DNA from: Candidatus Krumholzibacteriia bacterium
GTDB taxonomy: Bacteria > Krumholzibacteriota > Krumholzibacteriia > LZORAL124-64-63
Assembly: GCA_016744275.1 (NCBI GenBank)
Contig: JADGEP010000188.1
Coordinates: 331 to 7,421, forward strand
Length of the DNA: 7,091 nucleotides
Direction: 5' to 3'
The translations under genes and the position numbers were made by a program. The first letter of the stretch is position 1. Each line of letters starts with the position of its first letter. The notes beneath the pieces are model-generated. The model was given only the letters and a program-made list of their open reading frames with translations. It was not told the origin of the DNA and made no database searches. Positions 1-6,126 of this stretch are shown in pieces.

Positions 1-447
1 GCCGGAGTCATCGTGGGGCATTTGGTTCGCCTGAATTCGGAAGATGGGCCCATGGTCGATTTTCCTGGAAATCCGGCAAACGAGCCGGTCTGCGCCTTGG
101 CCACGGTGCCGCTGAAAACTGAAAATGTGGGTTGTGAGGTGGCCTTGTTGTTTGCCTCTGGGGACCGCGCGCGCCCACTGGTGATCGGTCCGATTTTGGC
201 GGCCCAAGAGGCCCATTCGCACAGCAATTCAGAGGCTGGCCTGAAGGGGCCCATAGCAGCAACCAAAGAGGCCGTCGTTGATGGTGAAACTGTTGTCTTT
301 CAGGCTGAAAATGAAATCGTACTGCAGTGTGGAGAAGCGAGCATCACGTTGACTCGCGCGGGAAAAATCCTGATCCGCGGCAAGTATGTCTTGAGCCGCT
401 CGTCGGGCGTCAACCGCATCAAGGGTGGGTCGATCCAGCTCAATTGA
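1..447 (+). CDS. DUF6484 domain protein, T6SS VgrG-associated (5' end truncated)
   Basis: The reading frame is open from the first base of the window, and its first residues (AGVIVGHLVR) already belong to the DUF6484 pattern, so the true start lies upstream. The GTG at 13 would cut off conserved sequence and is probably not the start. The visible 148 residues have two parts. Residues about 3-64 are the DUF6484 core, a small beta-rich module with VDFPGNPANEPV, ATVPL and the closing RARPLVIGPIL. After a polar linker, residues about 93-148 resemble the C-terminal beta-helix of VgrG spikes, with EIVLQCGEASITLTRAGKI and ending SSGVNRIKGGSIQLN. Family members sit next to vgrG, DUF2169 and PAAR-like genes in T6SS loci, and their biochemical role is not established. 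The gene ends 13 nt before the DUF2169 gene. The family call is firm; any role in spike assembly is inference. Confidence 0.88.
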   Translation, partial: AGVIVGHLVRLNSEDGPMVDFPGNPANEPVCALATVPLKTENVGCEVALLFASGDRARPLVIGPILAAQEAHSHSNSEAGLKGPIAATKEAVVDGETVVFQAENEIVLQCGEASITLTRAGKILIRGKYVLSRSSGVNRIKGGSIQLN

Positions 448-451
448 GCTG
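436..451. repeat. Perfect 16-bp palindrome over the DUF6484 stop codon
   Basis: The sequence CAGCTCAATTGAGCTG reads the same on both strands. It covers the stop codon of the upstream gene (445-447) and ends 9 nt before the ATG at 461. In RNA it could fold as a 6-bp stem (CAGCTC/GAGCTG) with an AATT loop. No T-run follows, so it is not a typical rho-independent terminator. It may tune translation of the next gene, act as an mRNA processing site or bind a protein as DNA; the sequence does not decide between these, and chance remains possible. Confidence 0.5.
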
Positions 452-460
452 CAATTCATT

Positions 461-1483
461 ATGGAGTTGATCAACAACACAAAATTTGAAGTGGGATTTA
501 CGCTGGGTATGGACGCAGAAGCTCGTGAGCGCGTGGTGGTGGTGGCCAAGGGCACTTACGACTTGCCCACGATTGATTGCGAGCCGGACTTGGCGGCCGA
601 ACAGTTGCCATTGGTTTTGGCCGATGAGTTCACCGGCGAGCCGGGTTTTTCTGCGACTGTCCATGAGTCTGATTTTGCCCCCTTCAAGCCCCGTTGTGAT
701 GTCGTCTTGAATGGCAGTGCCTACGCACCGCAGGGGCATGCAGCAAGGGAGGTGACGGTGGGATTGCGGGTGGCAACCATGCGGAAGTCCTTCAGTGTGG
801 TGGGGCCGCGCACCTGGAAAAAATCGTTAATGTCCGTCAAGCCATCTGACCCGCAACCATTTGTGCAGCAGGCGATTGGGTATGACCATGCCTATGGCGG
901 CCGCGATGTTTCGGCGAAAAATCCGGACAAAGAGAAGTCCTACTTGGACAACCCGGTGGGCACCGGATTTTATCCGCTCACTTCCCGCAGCGATTTGGTG
1001 GGCAAGCCTTTGCCCAATAGCAGCGAATTGGGCACGATGATCACCACTCGCAAAGGTAAAAATGCGCCGCAATCCTTTGGCGTCATTGGGCGCAATTTTG
1101 CGGCTCGCCATCGCTTTGCTGGCACTTACGATCAGGCCTGGACTGATGAAGTGTTTCCTTTTCTGCCCGTGGATTTTGATCCGCGTTACCACCAGTCGGC
1201 ACCACCAGAGCAACAAATCGAATATCCACGCGGCGGAGAGAAGGTCGTATTGGTCAATCTCACTTCACAGGGCCGCAATGTGTTTCGTTTACCCACGGTT
1301 GAAATACCGGTGCGCTTCACCGATGAGGATGGTCGTCAGAGCAGCTGCGAGGCGGTCATCGATACGGTGATCATCGAGCCCGATATGGGGCGTCTGCTTC
1401 TGGTGTGGCGGGCCAGCCTTGCTTTGCGGCGAGATATTCATGAACTCAAACGGTGCGTCGCCGGGCCGTTGGCACAGGAGTAA
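461..1483 (+). CDS. DUF2169 family protein, putative T6SS PAAR/effector loading adaptor
   Basis: This 340-residue protein is a full-length DUF2169 member. The N-terminus MELINNTKFEVGFTLGMD is the family's usual opening. Other family hallmarks are DFAPFKPRCDVVLNGSAYAP, SFSVVGPRTW, GYDHAYGGRD, NPVGTGFYP, QSFGVIGRNF, a PFLPVDFDPRYHQ segment and the closing DTVIIEPDMGRLLLVWRASL. The ATG at 461 was chosen because it begins exactly at the family N-terminus. An in-frame GTG at 425 would add 12 unrelated residues overlapping the upstream gene. No strong Shine-Dalgarno sequence precedes the ATG, so translation may depend on coupling. There is no signal peptide or membrane segment, so it should be cytoplasmic. 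DUF2169 proteins are encoded beside PAAR or PAAR-like genes, and some have been linked to loading of T6SS effectors onto VgrG. An adaptor or chaperone role here is inferred from that context. Confidence 0.92.
   Translation: MELINNTKFEVGFTLGMDAEARERVVVVAKGTYDLPTIDCEPDLAAEQLPLVLADEFTGEPGFSATVHESDFAPFKPRCDVVLNGSAYAPQGHAAREVTVGLRVATMRKSFSVVGPRTWKKSLMSVKPSDPQPFVQQAIGYDHAYGGRDVSAKNPDKEKSYLDNPVGTGFYPLTSRSDLVGKPLPNSSELGTMITTRKGKNAPQSFGVIGRNFAARHRFAGTYDQAWTDEVFPFLPVDFDPRYHQSAPPEQQIEYPRGGEKVVLVNLTSQGRNVFRLPTVEIPVRFTDEDGRQSSCEAVIDTVIIEPDMGRLLLVWRASLALRRDIHELKRCVAGPLAQE
1477..1480 (+). promoter_or_regulatory. Shine-Dalgarno site that decides a TTG start
   Basis: GGAG lies 5 nt before a TTG codon at 1486 and just inside the 3' end of the DUF2169 gene. 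An in-frame GTG at 1453 has no comparable site and would add RRRAVGTGVT, which does not look like the start of a thiolase-fold protein. The first beta strand, GAIAIYSSGMVTGIG, begins directly after the TTG. Confidence 0.65.
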
Positions 1484-1485
1484 CG

Positions 1486-2514
1486 TTGGGCGCCATTGCA
1501 ATTTACAGTTCTGGTATGGTGACCGGTATTGGCGAAAGCAGCGCTGCCAGTTGTGCCGCCATGCGAGCGGGCCTTTCGGGTTTTGCCGAGACCTCATTCG
1601 AATTTGGCGGCGGCCCTCTCTTGGGAGCCAGCGTTGCATTCACCTCGGAATTGGAGGGCCGTGAGAAGCTGCGCGTGATGGCGCACGCCGCGATCTGTGA
1701 GTGTTTGGCCGCCGAGGAAATTGTCGAATTGAGCACAATTCCGCTGCTCTTGTGCGTGGCTGAGGGCTCACGCCCAGGACGATGCGAAGGTTTGGAAGAT
1801 GCTTTGCTGTCTGGCATCGCTCAGGAGTGGGGCGAGCAGTGGCATGCGGACTCACGCGTGTATGCCAGCGGTCGAGTTGGCGCCATCCAGGCCTTGGCTG
1901 AGGCGCGCCGCTTGATCACTGCCGGTGCGTCGCGATGCCTGGTGGTGGGAGTGGATTCGTACCTGGTGGCCGACACCTTGGTGGCTTTTGATGGGAAACA
2001 CCGGCTGCTCACCGACGAAAATGCGAACGGATTCATTCCTGGTGAGGCTGCAGGTGCGGTGCTGCTGGGGCCGGTGAAACGCCAGGATGAGCCGCAGTTG
2101 ATGTGCCTCGGAATTGGTATGGGCACGGAACCAGCGCCCCTCAATTCCGGAGAGCCTTTGCGAGCTGATGGCCTGGTGCATGCCATCAAAGCCAGCTTCG
2201 AAGACGGGAACTGTCGCGAAGCGGATGTCGACTTTCGCCTGACGGACAACAACGGGGAAGCCTACGGATTCAAGGAGTCGGCTTTGGCGGCAACGCGGGT
2301 TTTTCGCCAACAGAGAGAAGCGTTTGACCTCTGGCATCCTGCCGACAGCATCGGAGAGGTGGGAGCGGCGGTCGTGCCGATTTTGCTGGGCATGATGCTG
2401 GCGGCCGTGTCCAAGGACTATGCGCCTGGGCCGGGAGTCTTGTGCCACGTCTCCGGTGATGACGAACAACGCGGCGCAGTCATTCTGCGCCATCGGAAAT
2501 GGAGCAATGACTGA
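1486..2514 (+). CDS. Beta-ketoacyl-synthase-like (thiolase-fold) protein lacking the catalytic triad, T6SS-associated
   Basis: The TTG start gives 342 residues, shorter than the roughly 410 of a FabF-type ketosynthase. The fold is recognisable: an N-terminal strand GAIAIYSSGMVTGIG, a VYASGRVGAIQALAEARRL segment (about 125-143) where the nucleophile elbow should be, CLVVGVDSY (151-159), and GFIPGEAAGAVLLG (182-195), matching the ketosynthase D/E-G-x-x-x-G-E-G-A-G region. All three catalytic positions appear lost. There is no Cys near Y126-G129. The first His region reads LTDNNGEAYGFKE, with N255/N256 where NAHGT is expected. The second reads DSIGEVGAA, with E291 in place of His of the TGHxxGAAG motif. 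It is therefore probably not a condensing enzyme. Thiolase-like genes recur in PAAR/DUF2169 loci, including, from memory, the vgrG1b cluster of Pseudomonas aeruginosa. Automated annotation would call it 3-oxoacyl-ACP synthase, which would mislead. A structural or chaperone role is inference. Confidence 0.85.
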   Translation: MGAIAIYSSGMVTGIGESSAASCAAMRAGLSGFAETSFEFGGGPLLGASVAFTSELEGREKLRVMAHAAICECLAAEEIVELSTIPLLLCVAEGSRPGRCEGLEDALLSGIAQEWGEQWHADSRVYASGRVGAIQALAEARRLITAGASRCLVVGVDSYLVADTLVAFDGKHRLLTDENANGFIPGEAAGAVLLGPVKRQDEPQLMCLGIGMGTEPAPLNSGEPLRADGLVHAIKASFEDGNCREADVDFRLTDNNGEAYGFKESALAATRVFRQQREAFDLWHPADSIGEVGAAVVPILLGMMLAAVSKDYAPGPGVLCHVSGDDEQRGAVILRHRKWSND

Positions 2515-2966
2515 TGGGTAAGGAAGTCTTCGCCAATATGATGGAAATCTCGTGTAAGGCGAGTACGGGCAAAGTAATAGCCGCTTTCCCTGATGTGTGT
2601 TTCACCCCGCCGCAAACACCGGCAACGCCGCCGGGAGTGCCGATCCCATACCCCAATACGTCCTTGGCCTCTGATACGGACAAGGGTACGAAGAAGGTCA
2701 AGATCAAAGGCAAGGAAGTGGGCATGAAGAACAAGTCGGAGTATAAGAAAAGCTCGGGGGATGAAGCAGGGGCCGCTCCCAAGAAAGGCGTGGTGACCAG
2801 CAAAACCAGCGGTAAAGTCTATTTCAATAGTTGGTCGATGAACGTGAAGGTTGAAGGGGGCAACGTCTGTCGCATGTTGGACACCGTGACGGCCAACCAT
2901 GCGGGATCCATGCCTGGCAATACCCCACCATGGCCGTTTATCGGGCTCATTTCGGTCGGGCTATAA
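2514..2966 (+). CDS. PAAR-like protein (DUF4150), T6SS spike tip
   Basis: This 150-residue protein matches DUF4150 along nearly its whole length. It has the opening MGKEVFANMMEISCK, then VIAAFPDVCFTPP, the proline-rich GVPIPYPNTSLASDT, VKIKGKEVGMKNKSEYKKS, GDEAG, GKVYFNSWSMNVKVEGGNV and CRMLDTVTANHAGSMPG. DUF4150 proteins are PAAR-like: they cap the VgrG trimer and sharpen the T6SS spike. C29, C119 and H129 are plausible metal ligands, by analogy with zinc-binding PAAR proteins. It is a stand-alone tip. After residue 131 only a short tail (NTPPWPFIGLISVGL) remains, with no toxin domain. The start codon overlaps the upstream stop by one base (TGATG at 2512-2516), with GGAG at 2501-2504. This overlap and the 1-nt gap downstream point to coupled expression with the thiolase-like and TIGR02270 proteins. 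Confidence 0.94.
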   Translation: MGKEVFANMMEISCKASTGKVIAAFPDVCFTPPQTPATPPGVPIPYPNTSLASDTDKGTKKVKIKGKEVGMKNKSEYKKSSGDEAGAAPKKGVVTSKTSGKVYFNSWSMNVKVEGGNVCRMLDTVTANHAGSMPGNTPPWPFIGLISVGL

Positions 2967-2967
2967 C

Positions 2968-4248
2968 ATGACATTGTCCCCGCAGGCAGGAGCCCCACAA
3001 CCAGGAGTATTGGCATGGGTTGTTTCGCAACATGCCGAAGAAGCCGCATTTCAGTGGTTGCTGCGCGAAAATGCGGCGCAGGCCCCACACTATTCATTGG
3101 TGGATCTGGCTGGGCTTGATGACACAGTCACGGCCCACCTCGATGGTCTCTTCCTCGCGCAAGAAGCGGGCTGGAAAATCTGCCGCTCCGAGTTGGACTG
3201 GGCCGAGCCGGGCGAGTTGTTTGCCGCTTCCGTCTTGGCTTTCTCCTCGGGACAGGCCGAGCACATCGAGACTGTTGTTGATGCCGCGGTGGCCACAGAT
3301 GATGCCTCCACCGGACTGGCTTCGGCCCTTGGCTGGTTGCCCTACGATTTGGCCCGACCGCATGTTGAACAATTGCTGCTGAGCGATGAACCGAGGCTTC
3401 GCGCCTTGGGGTTGGGGGCCACGGCGTTGCATCGCCAGGATCCTGGCGATTGTTTGCAAGCGGATTTGAATCAATTCAACGAGCTTGTCACCCCAAGGGC
3501 CTTGCGGACGGCCGGAGAAATGGGCCGGCAGGATGTCCTGTCTCTGTGTCGGCAACATATTGATTCAGAACACGGAGAAACAGCGTTCTGGGCGGCCTGG
3601 TCGACGACGGTTCTGGGGGATAAAACGGCTGCCGAAAGACTGGGGCAGATGGCCACAATCGGAGGCGTTCGGGCGGAAACGGCTTGCGCGATCGCGGCCC
3701 GAACCCTCGCTCCTCAGCGGGCTCTGGAATGGCAGCAGGAGTTGGCGGCGGATACGGCGCAGATGCGGCTGGCAATCATTGCCGCCGGCGCCTGTGGTGA
3801 CCCGCAGCTCATTCCCTGGTTGATTGAAGCCATGTCAGCTGATGAACATGCCCGCATTGCTGGCGAATCATTGGGTTTCATCACCGGCGCGGATTTGGCG
3901 TATTTGGAATTGGAACGCGATTGCCCCGAGGGGTTTGAATCCGGGCCGAATGAAGATCCGGCCGATGATGAGGTCGAACTCGACCTTGATGAAGATTTGG
4001 CTTGGCCGGCTGCGGAGTTGGTGGGGCCATGGTGGCAAGAGAACAAAAGTCGATTTGATCCAGGTCGCCGCTATTTGGCCGGGGGAAGGTGCGAGCCGGG
4101 ATATCTGGCCGAGGTGTTGCTCAGAGGTGGCCAACGCCAGAGGGCGGCAGCGGCGTTGGAACTGGTCATGTTGGCGCCTGGGCGTCCTCTTTTTGAAGTG
4201 GGCGCACGTGGTGATCGGCAACTCAAACAATTGCAAAAGGGCTGGTGA
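2968..4248 (+). CDS. TIGR02270 family protein, HEAT-like alpha-helical, T6SS-associated
   Basis: This 426-residue protein is a full-length TIGR02270 member. Near the N-terminus it has QHAEEAAFQWLLRENAAQAP followed by HYSLVDLAGLDDTVTAHLDG. Further on come EPGELFAASVLAFSSG, LASALGWLPYD, RALRTAGEMGRQD, TAFWAAWSTTVLGD, GACGDPQLIPWLIEAM and ARIAGESLGFITGADLAY. A very acidic stretch follows (about 325-350, with SGPNEDPADDEVELDLDEDL), then a C-terminal GGQRQRAAAALELVMLAPG. The repeated Ala/Leu-rich helices suggest a HEAT-like solenoid for protein binding. It has no signal peptide or membrane segment. The ATG at 2968 is one base after the PAAR stop. An upstream GTG at 2899 would add 23 residues read out of frame through the PAAR gene and is rejected. 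The family has no settled biochemical function but co-occurs with PAAR-like/DUF2169 genes; a scaffold or loading role is inference. Confidence 0.9.
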   Translation: MTLSPQAGAPQPGVLAWVVSQHAEEAAFQWLLRENAAQAPHYSLVDLAGLDDTVTAHLDGLFLAQEAGWKICRSELDWAEPGELFAASVLAFSSGQAEHIETVVDAAVATDDASTGLASALGWLPYDLARPHVEQLLLSDEPRLRALGLGATALHRQDPGDCLQADLNQFNELVTPRALRTAGEMGRQDVLSLCRQHIDSEHGETAFWAAWSTTVLGDKTAAERLGQMATIGGVRAETACAIAARTLAPQRALEWQQELAADTAQMRLAIIAAGACGDPQLIPWLIEAMSADEHARIAGESLGFITGADLAYLELERDCPEGFESGPNEDPADDEVELDLDEDLAWPAAELVGPWWQENKSRFDPGRRYLAGGRCEPGYLAEVLLRGGQRQRAAAALELVMLAPGRPLFEVGARGDRQLKQLQKGW

Positions 4249-4279
4249 GGGTGATGAATGCCGTGCGGCAATTGCCAAA
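4228..4279 (+). repeat. Pair of CAATTGC[A/C]AAA repeats, one within a 10-bp palindrome
   Basis: CAATTGCAAAA at 4228-4238 and CAATTGCCAAA at 4269-4279 differ at two positions and start 41 bp apart. The second overlaps the perfect palindrome GGCAATTGCC at 4267-4276. They flank the end of the TIGR02270 gene and lie upstream of the kinase start. Such paired sites could bind a regulator, but the first is inside coding sequence and both are short, so this may be chance. Confidence 0.25.
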
Positions 4280-4302
4280 GTTTGAACGGTTGAAGGTCAA
4301 AC
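4280..4302 (+). promoter_or_regulatory. Inverted repeat framing the kinase ribosome binding site
   Basis: GTTTGA (4280-4285) and TCAAAC (4297-4302) are exact 6-base inverted arms separated by 11 nt. The loop contains GAAGG (4292-4296), the best Shine-Dalgarno site for the kinase, and the right arm ends one base before its ATG at 4304. A hairpin here could modulate ribosome access. The stem is short and AT-rich, so it would be weak. Confidence 0.3.
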
Positions 4303-4303
4303 C

Positions 4304-6076
4304 ATGATCGGTGAAATCATTGGCAAGTATAAAGTGTCGCAGGCCATCGGCGCCGGCGGCATGGCCACTGTGTTTCTGGCTTCGCACTGTGATGTGCCCA
4401 GCCTCAAAGTTGTGCTCAAAAAGCTGACAGACCCGTTGTTGGTCGACCGGTTCAAACGCGAGGCCGACAAGTTGGCAGTGCTGGACGGCCATTCGGGCAT
4501 TTGTCAGATCAAGCATTTCTTCGAATTCAACGGCGATTTTTTCATTGTCATGGAATACATCGATGGCCCGACATTGGATGAGTTGATCAAGGCTGATGAC
4601 CCACCGGATATGGACCGGGTATTGCAGTTGGTTCGCTCCATCCTGGCCACTTTGGACTACGCCCACCGCCAGGGCATCGTGCACCGGGATATCAAGCCCA
4701 CCAACATCATGGTGGACCGTATCGGTCAGGTGAAAATCATCGATTTTGGTGTGGCGAAGGGCGCCACTGACCCCGACCTGACTCAGGTGGGCACTTCGCT
4801 GGGATCGCCGCGCTATATGGCTCCCGAGCAGTTCAATCCGCAGGGTGCTGTTGATTGGGTGCGGTGTGATCTGTATGCGGTCGGGATGACGCTTTACTAC
4901 ATGCTGACCCACACGCTGCCCTTTCAAGGCAGCAACATCTATGAAGTTTGTGATGCGAAACGGACTCAGGATGCGCCGGCGCCCAGCCTGGTCAACCCTT
5001 CAATTCCCGCAGCGCTCGATGCGGTGGTCTTGAAGGCGATGGCTCGCGAGCCGGAATCCCGATACGCCACGGCGGCAGAGATGGACGCCGATTTGCATGG
5101 CCTTGGTGCGGCTCCAAATGGAGTGCCGGATATGAATCAAGGCGACCGCACGATGGTCATGGGCGATGGGCGCGGAAACGCCTCGAACCTGACGATGAGT
5201 ATCCGGCCTGGCGCGGCAGCGGCTCAGGTGACCACGCCGGAACCCCATTCTGAGGCGACTGCCGTATCGACGGCGATGTCTTCTCCGACCATCGCGGCAC
5301 CTGGAGACCCGTCCGGTGCTCATCAACAAGCCGCAGCTTCAAAAAGCCGCCGTCCGTTGTGGATGGCTGCAGGCCTGGCAGTGGTGGCGGCGGTGGTTAT
5401 TGGCGGCCTGATGATATCCCGCACCGGGGACGAGCAATCCGCACCGGTGTTCGCTCTGGAGGCGCCAGTTCTCATGGAACCCACCAGTGGCAGCTCTTTG
5501 ACGGCCAGACCTGATTTCTTCACGTGGCAAGTTCAGGGCGATTCCTTGGCGGCATTCACCTGGCAGTGTTCCCAGGATCCCAATTTCAGCGAATTGATCG
5601 CCGAAGAGGAGCAAGTTGGCGGACGTTTGAGCCTGGATCGGGTATTGGGCGACGGGGTCTACTTTTGGCGGGTGCGCGCCGGGGCAAAATCGGCGCGAGA
5701 TACCATGTGGTCTGTTGCGAGCTCTTTCAGCGTGAAAAAACCGCAAGAAATCCCCACCCAAAGAGACACCAGCCAAAAGCCACCCACAACCAGGCCTGAT
5801 CCGCCCCGTGACGAACAGCCAAAGCCGGTTTTGACCGGTTCTGCGCTGATTGGCGCCCGAATGAACGGGGTGGCGGTCATTGCTGACGGAGCCCTGATCG
5901 TCAACGGCAAGCGCCGCAGCTTTCATTTTCCAGAGACTCTGACACTTCCGGCAGGTGAGCATACAATTATTGCCGTTTACGTGTATAATGGGAAAGAGGT
6001 CAAATCTACTCGGAAAATCTCGATTGCGAGTAATGAGCGTCAAACACTCATTCTGGACTTCGATGCCACTGATTGA
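4304..6076 (+). CDS. Transmembrane Ser/Thr protein kinase with FN3-like and PEGA-like extracytoplasmic domains
   Basis: This 590-residue kinase has a complete catalytic domain (about 9-267): glycine loop GAGGMATV (16-23), likely ATP lysine K39 in VVLKKL, alpha-C glutamate E53, HRDIKPTN with D129 and N134, DFG with D147, and APE at 173-175. All key residues are present, so it should be active on Ser/Thr. A Gly/Ala/Pro/Thr-rich juxtamembrane linker (268-349) precedes one transmembrane helix (352-371, LWMAAGLAVVAAVVIGGLMI). The exported half has an FN3-like module (about 385-478; DFFTWQV, GVYFWRVRAG), a Pro-rich linker (479-508) and a PEGA-like beta domain (509-590; LPAGEHTIIAVYVYNGKEV). There are no PASTA repeats. 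GAAGG lies 7 nt before the ATG. T6SS loci often carry kinases such as PpkA, but this architecture differs from that of the Pseudomonas enzyme. Sensing an envelope signal and phosphorylating T6SS or Fha-type partners is inference from the neighbourhood. Confidence 0.93.
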   Translation: MIGEIIGKYKVSQAIGAGGMATVFLASHCDVPSLKVVLKKLTDPLLVDRFKREADKLAVLDGHSGICQIKHFFEFNGDFFIVMEYIDGPTLDELIKADDPPDMDRVLQLVRSILATLDYAHRQGIVHRDIKPTNIMVDRIGQVKIIDFGVAKGATDPDLTQVGTSLGSPRYMAPEQFNPQGAVDWVRCDLYAVGMTLYYMLTHTLPFQGSNIYEVCDAKRTQDAPAPSLVNPSIPAALDAVVLKAMAREPESRYATAAEMDADLHGLGAAPNGVPDMNQGDRTMVMGDGRGNASNLTMSIRPGAAAAQVTTPEPHSEATAVSTAMSSPTIAAPGDPSGAHQQAAASKSRRPLWMAAGLAVVAAVVIGGLMISRTGDEQSAPVFALEAPVLMEPTSGSSLTARPDFFTWQVQGDSLAAFTWQCSQDPNFSELIAEEEQVGGRLSLDRVLGDGVYFWRVRAGAKSARDTMWSVASSFSVKKPQEIPTQRDTSQKPPTTRPDPPRDEQPKPVLTGSALIGARMNGVAVIADGALIVNGKRRSFHFPETLTLPAGEHTIIAVYVYNGKEVKSTRKISIASNERQTLILDFDATD

Positions 6077-6094
6077 ACATGCGCGCGGGGGTGC

Positions 6095-6115
6095 GTTGAT
6101 TGATCACCATTCAAC
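6095..6115 (+). promoter_or_regulatory. Inverted repeat GTTGA-N11-TCAAC before the CsgG-like gene
   Basis: GTTGA (6095-6099) and TCAAC (6111-6115) are exact inverted arms with an 11-nt spacer, directly upstream of the AGGAG site. The spacer length and arm sequence resemble the repeat before the kinase gene. The arms are only 5 bases, so this is a candidate site at best. Confidence 0.2.
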
Positions 6116-6120
6116 AGGAG
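6116..6120 (+). promoter_or_regulatory. Strong Shine-Dalgarno site of the CsgG-like gene
   Basis: AGGAG lies 6 nt before the ATG at 6127. It is among the strongest ribosome binding sites in the window and fixes the start of the downstream gene, whose next residues form a signal peptide. Confidence 0.8.
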
Positions 6121-6126
6121 AAAACC

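Noticed and set aside
1..447. The C-terminus of a VgrG protein
   Set aside because: The tail does resemble a VgrG beta-helix, but the preceding VDFPGNP...VIGPIL module is the DUF6484 core, which is usually a small separate protein; the missing 5' end prevents full exclusion of a fusion.
425..460. GTG at 425 as the DUF2169 start, giving a 352-residue protein overlapping the DUF6484 gene
   Set aside because: The added 12 residues are not part of the family, whose members begin at the MELINNT motif encoded from 461; the extension is just the other frame of the upstream gene's 3' end.
436..460. Rho-independent terminator at the 16-bp palindrome
   Set aside because: No run of T follows the stem (the next bases are CAATTCATT) and the downstream gene is only 13 nt away in the same operon.
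1852..2493. Minus-strand open frames opposite the thiolase-like gene
   Set aside because: They are shadows of a conserved gene in a GC-rich frame and show no motif or plausible ribosome binding site.
1486..2514. Functional fatty-acid or polyketide ketosynthase
   Set aside because: There is no catalytic Cys or His at the expected motifs, no acyl carrier protein or other fatty-acid or polyketide gene nearby, and the setting is a T6SS cassette.
2899..2967. GTG at 2899 as the TIGR02270 protein start
   Set aside because: It lies in the PAAR-like gene in another frame and adds 23 low-complexity residues unlike the family; the ATG at 2968, one base after the PAAR stop, fits operon spacing.
4223..4927. 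Minus-strand open frame opposite the kinase catalytic domain
   Set aside because: The plus strand encodes all kinase motifs in order here; the antisense product has no recognisable domain.
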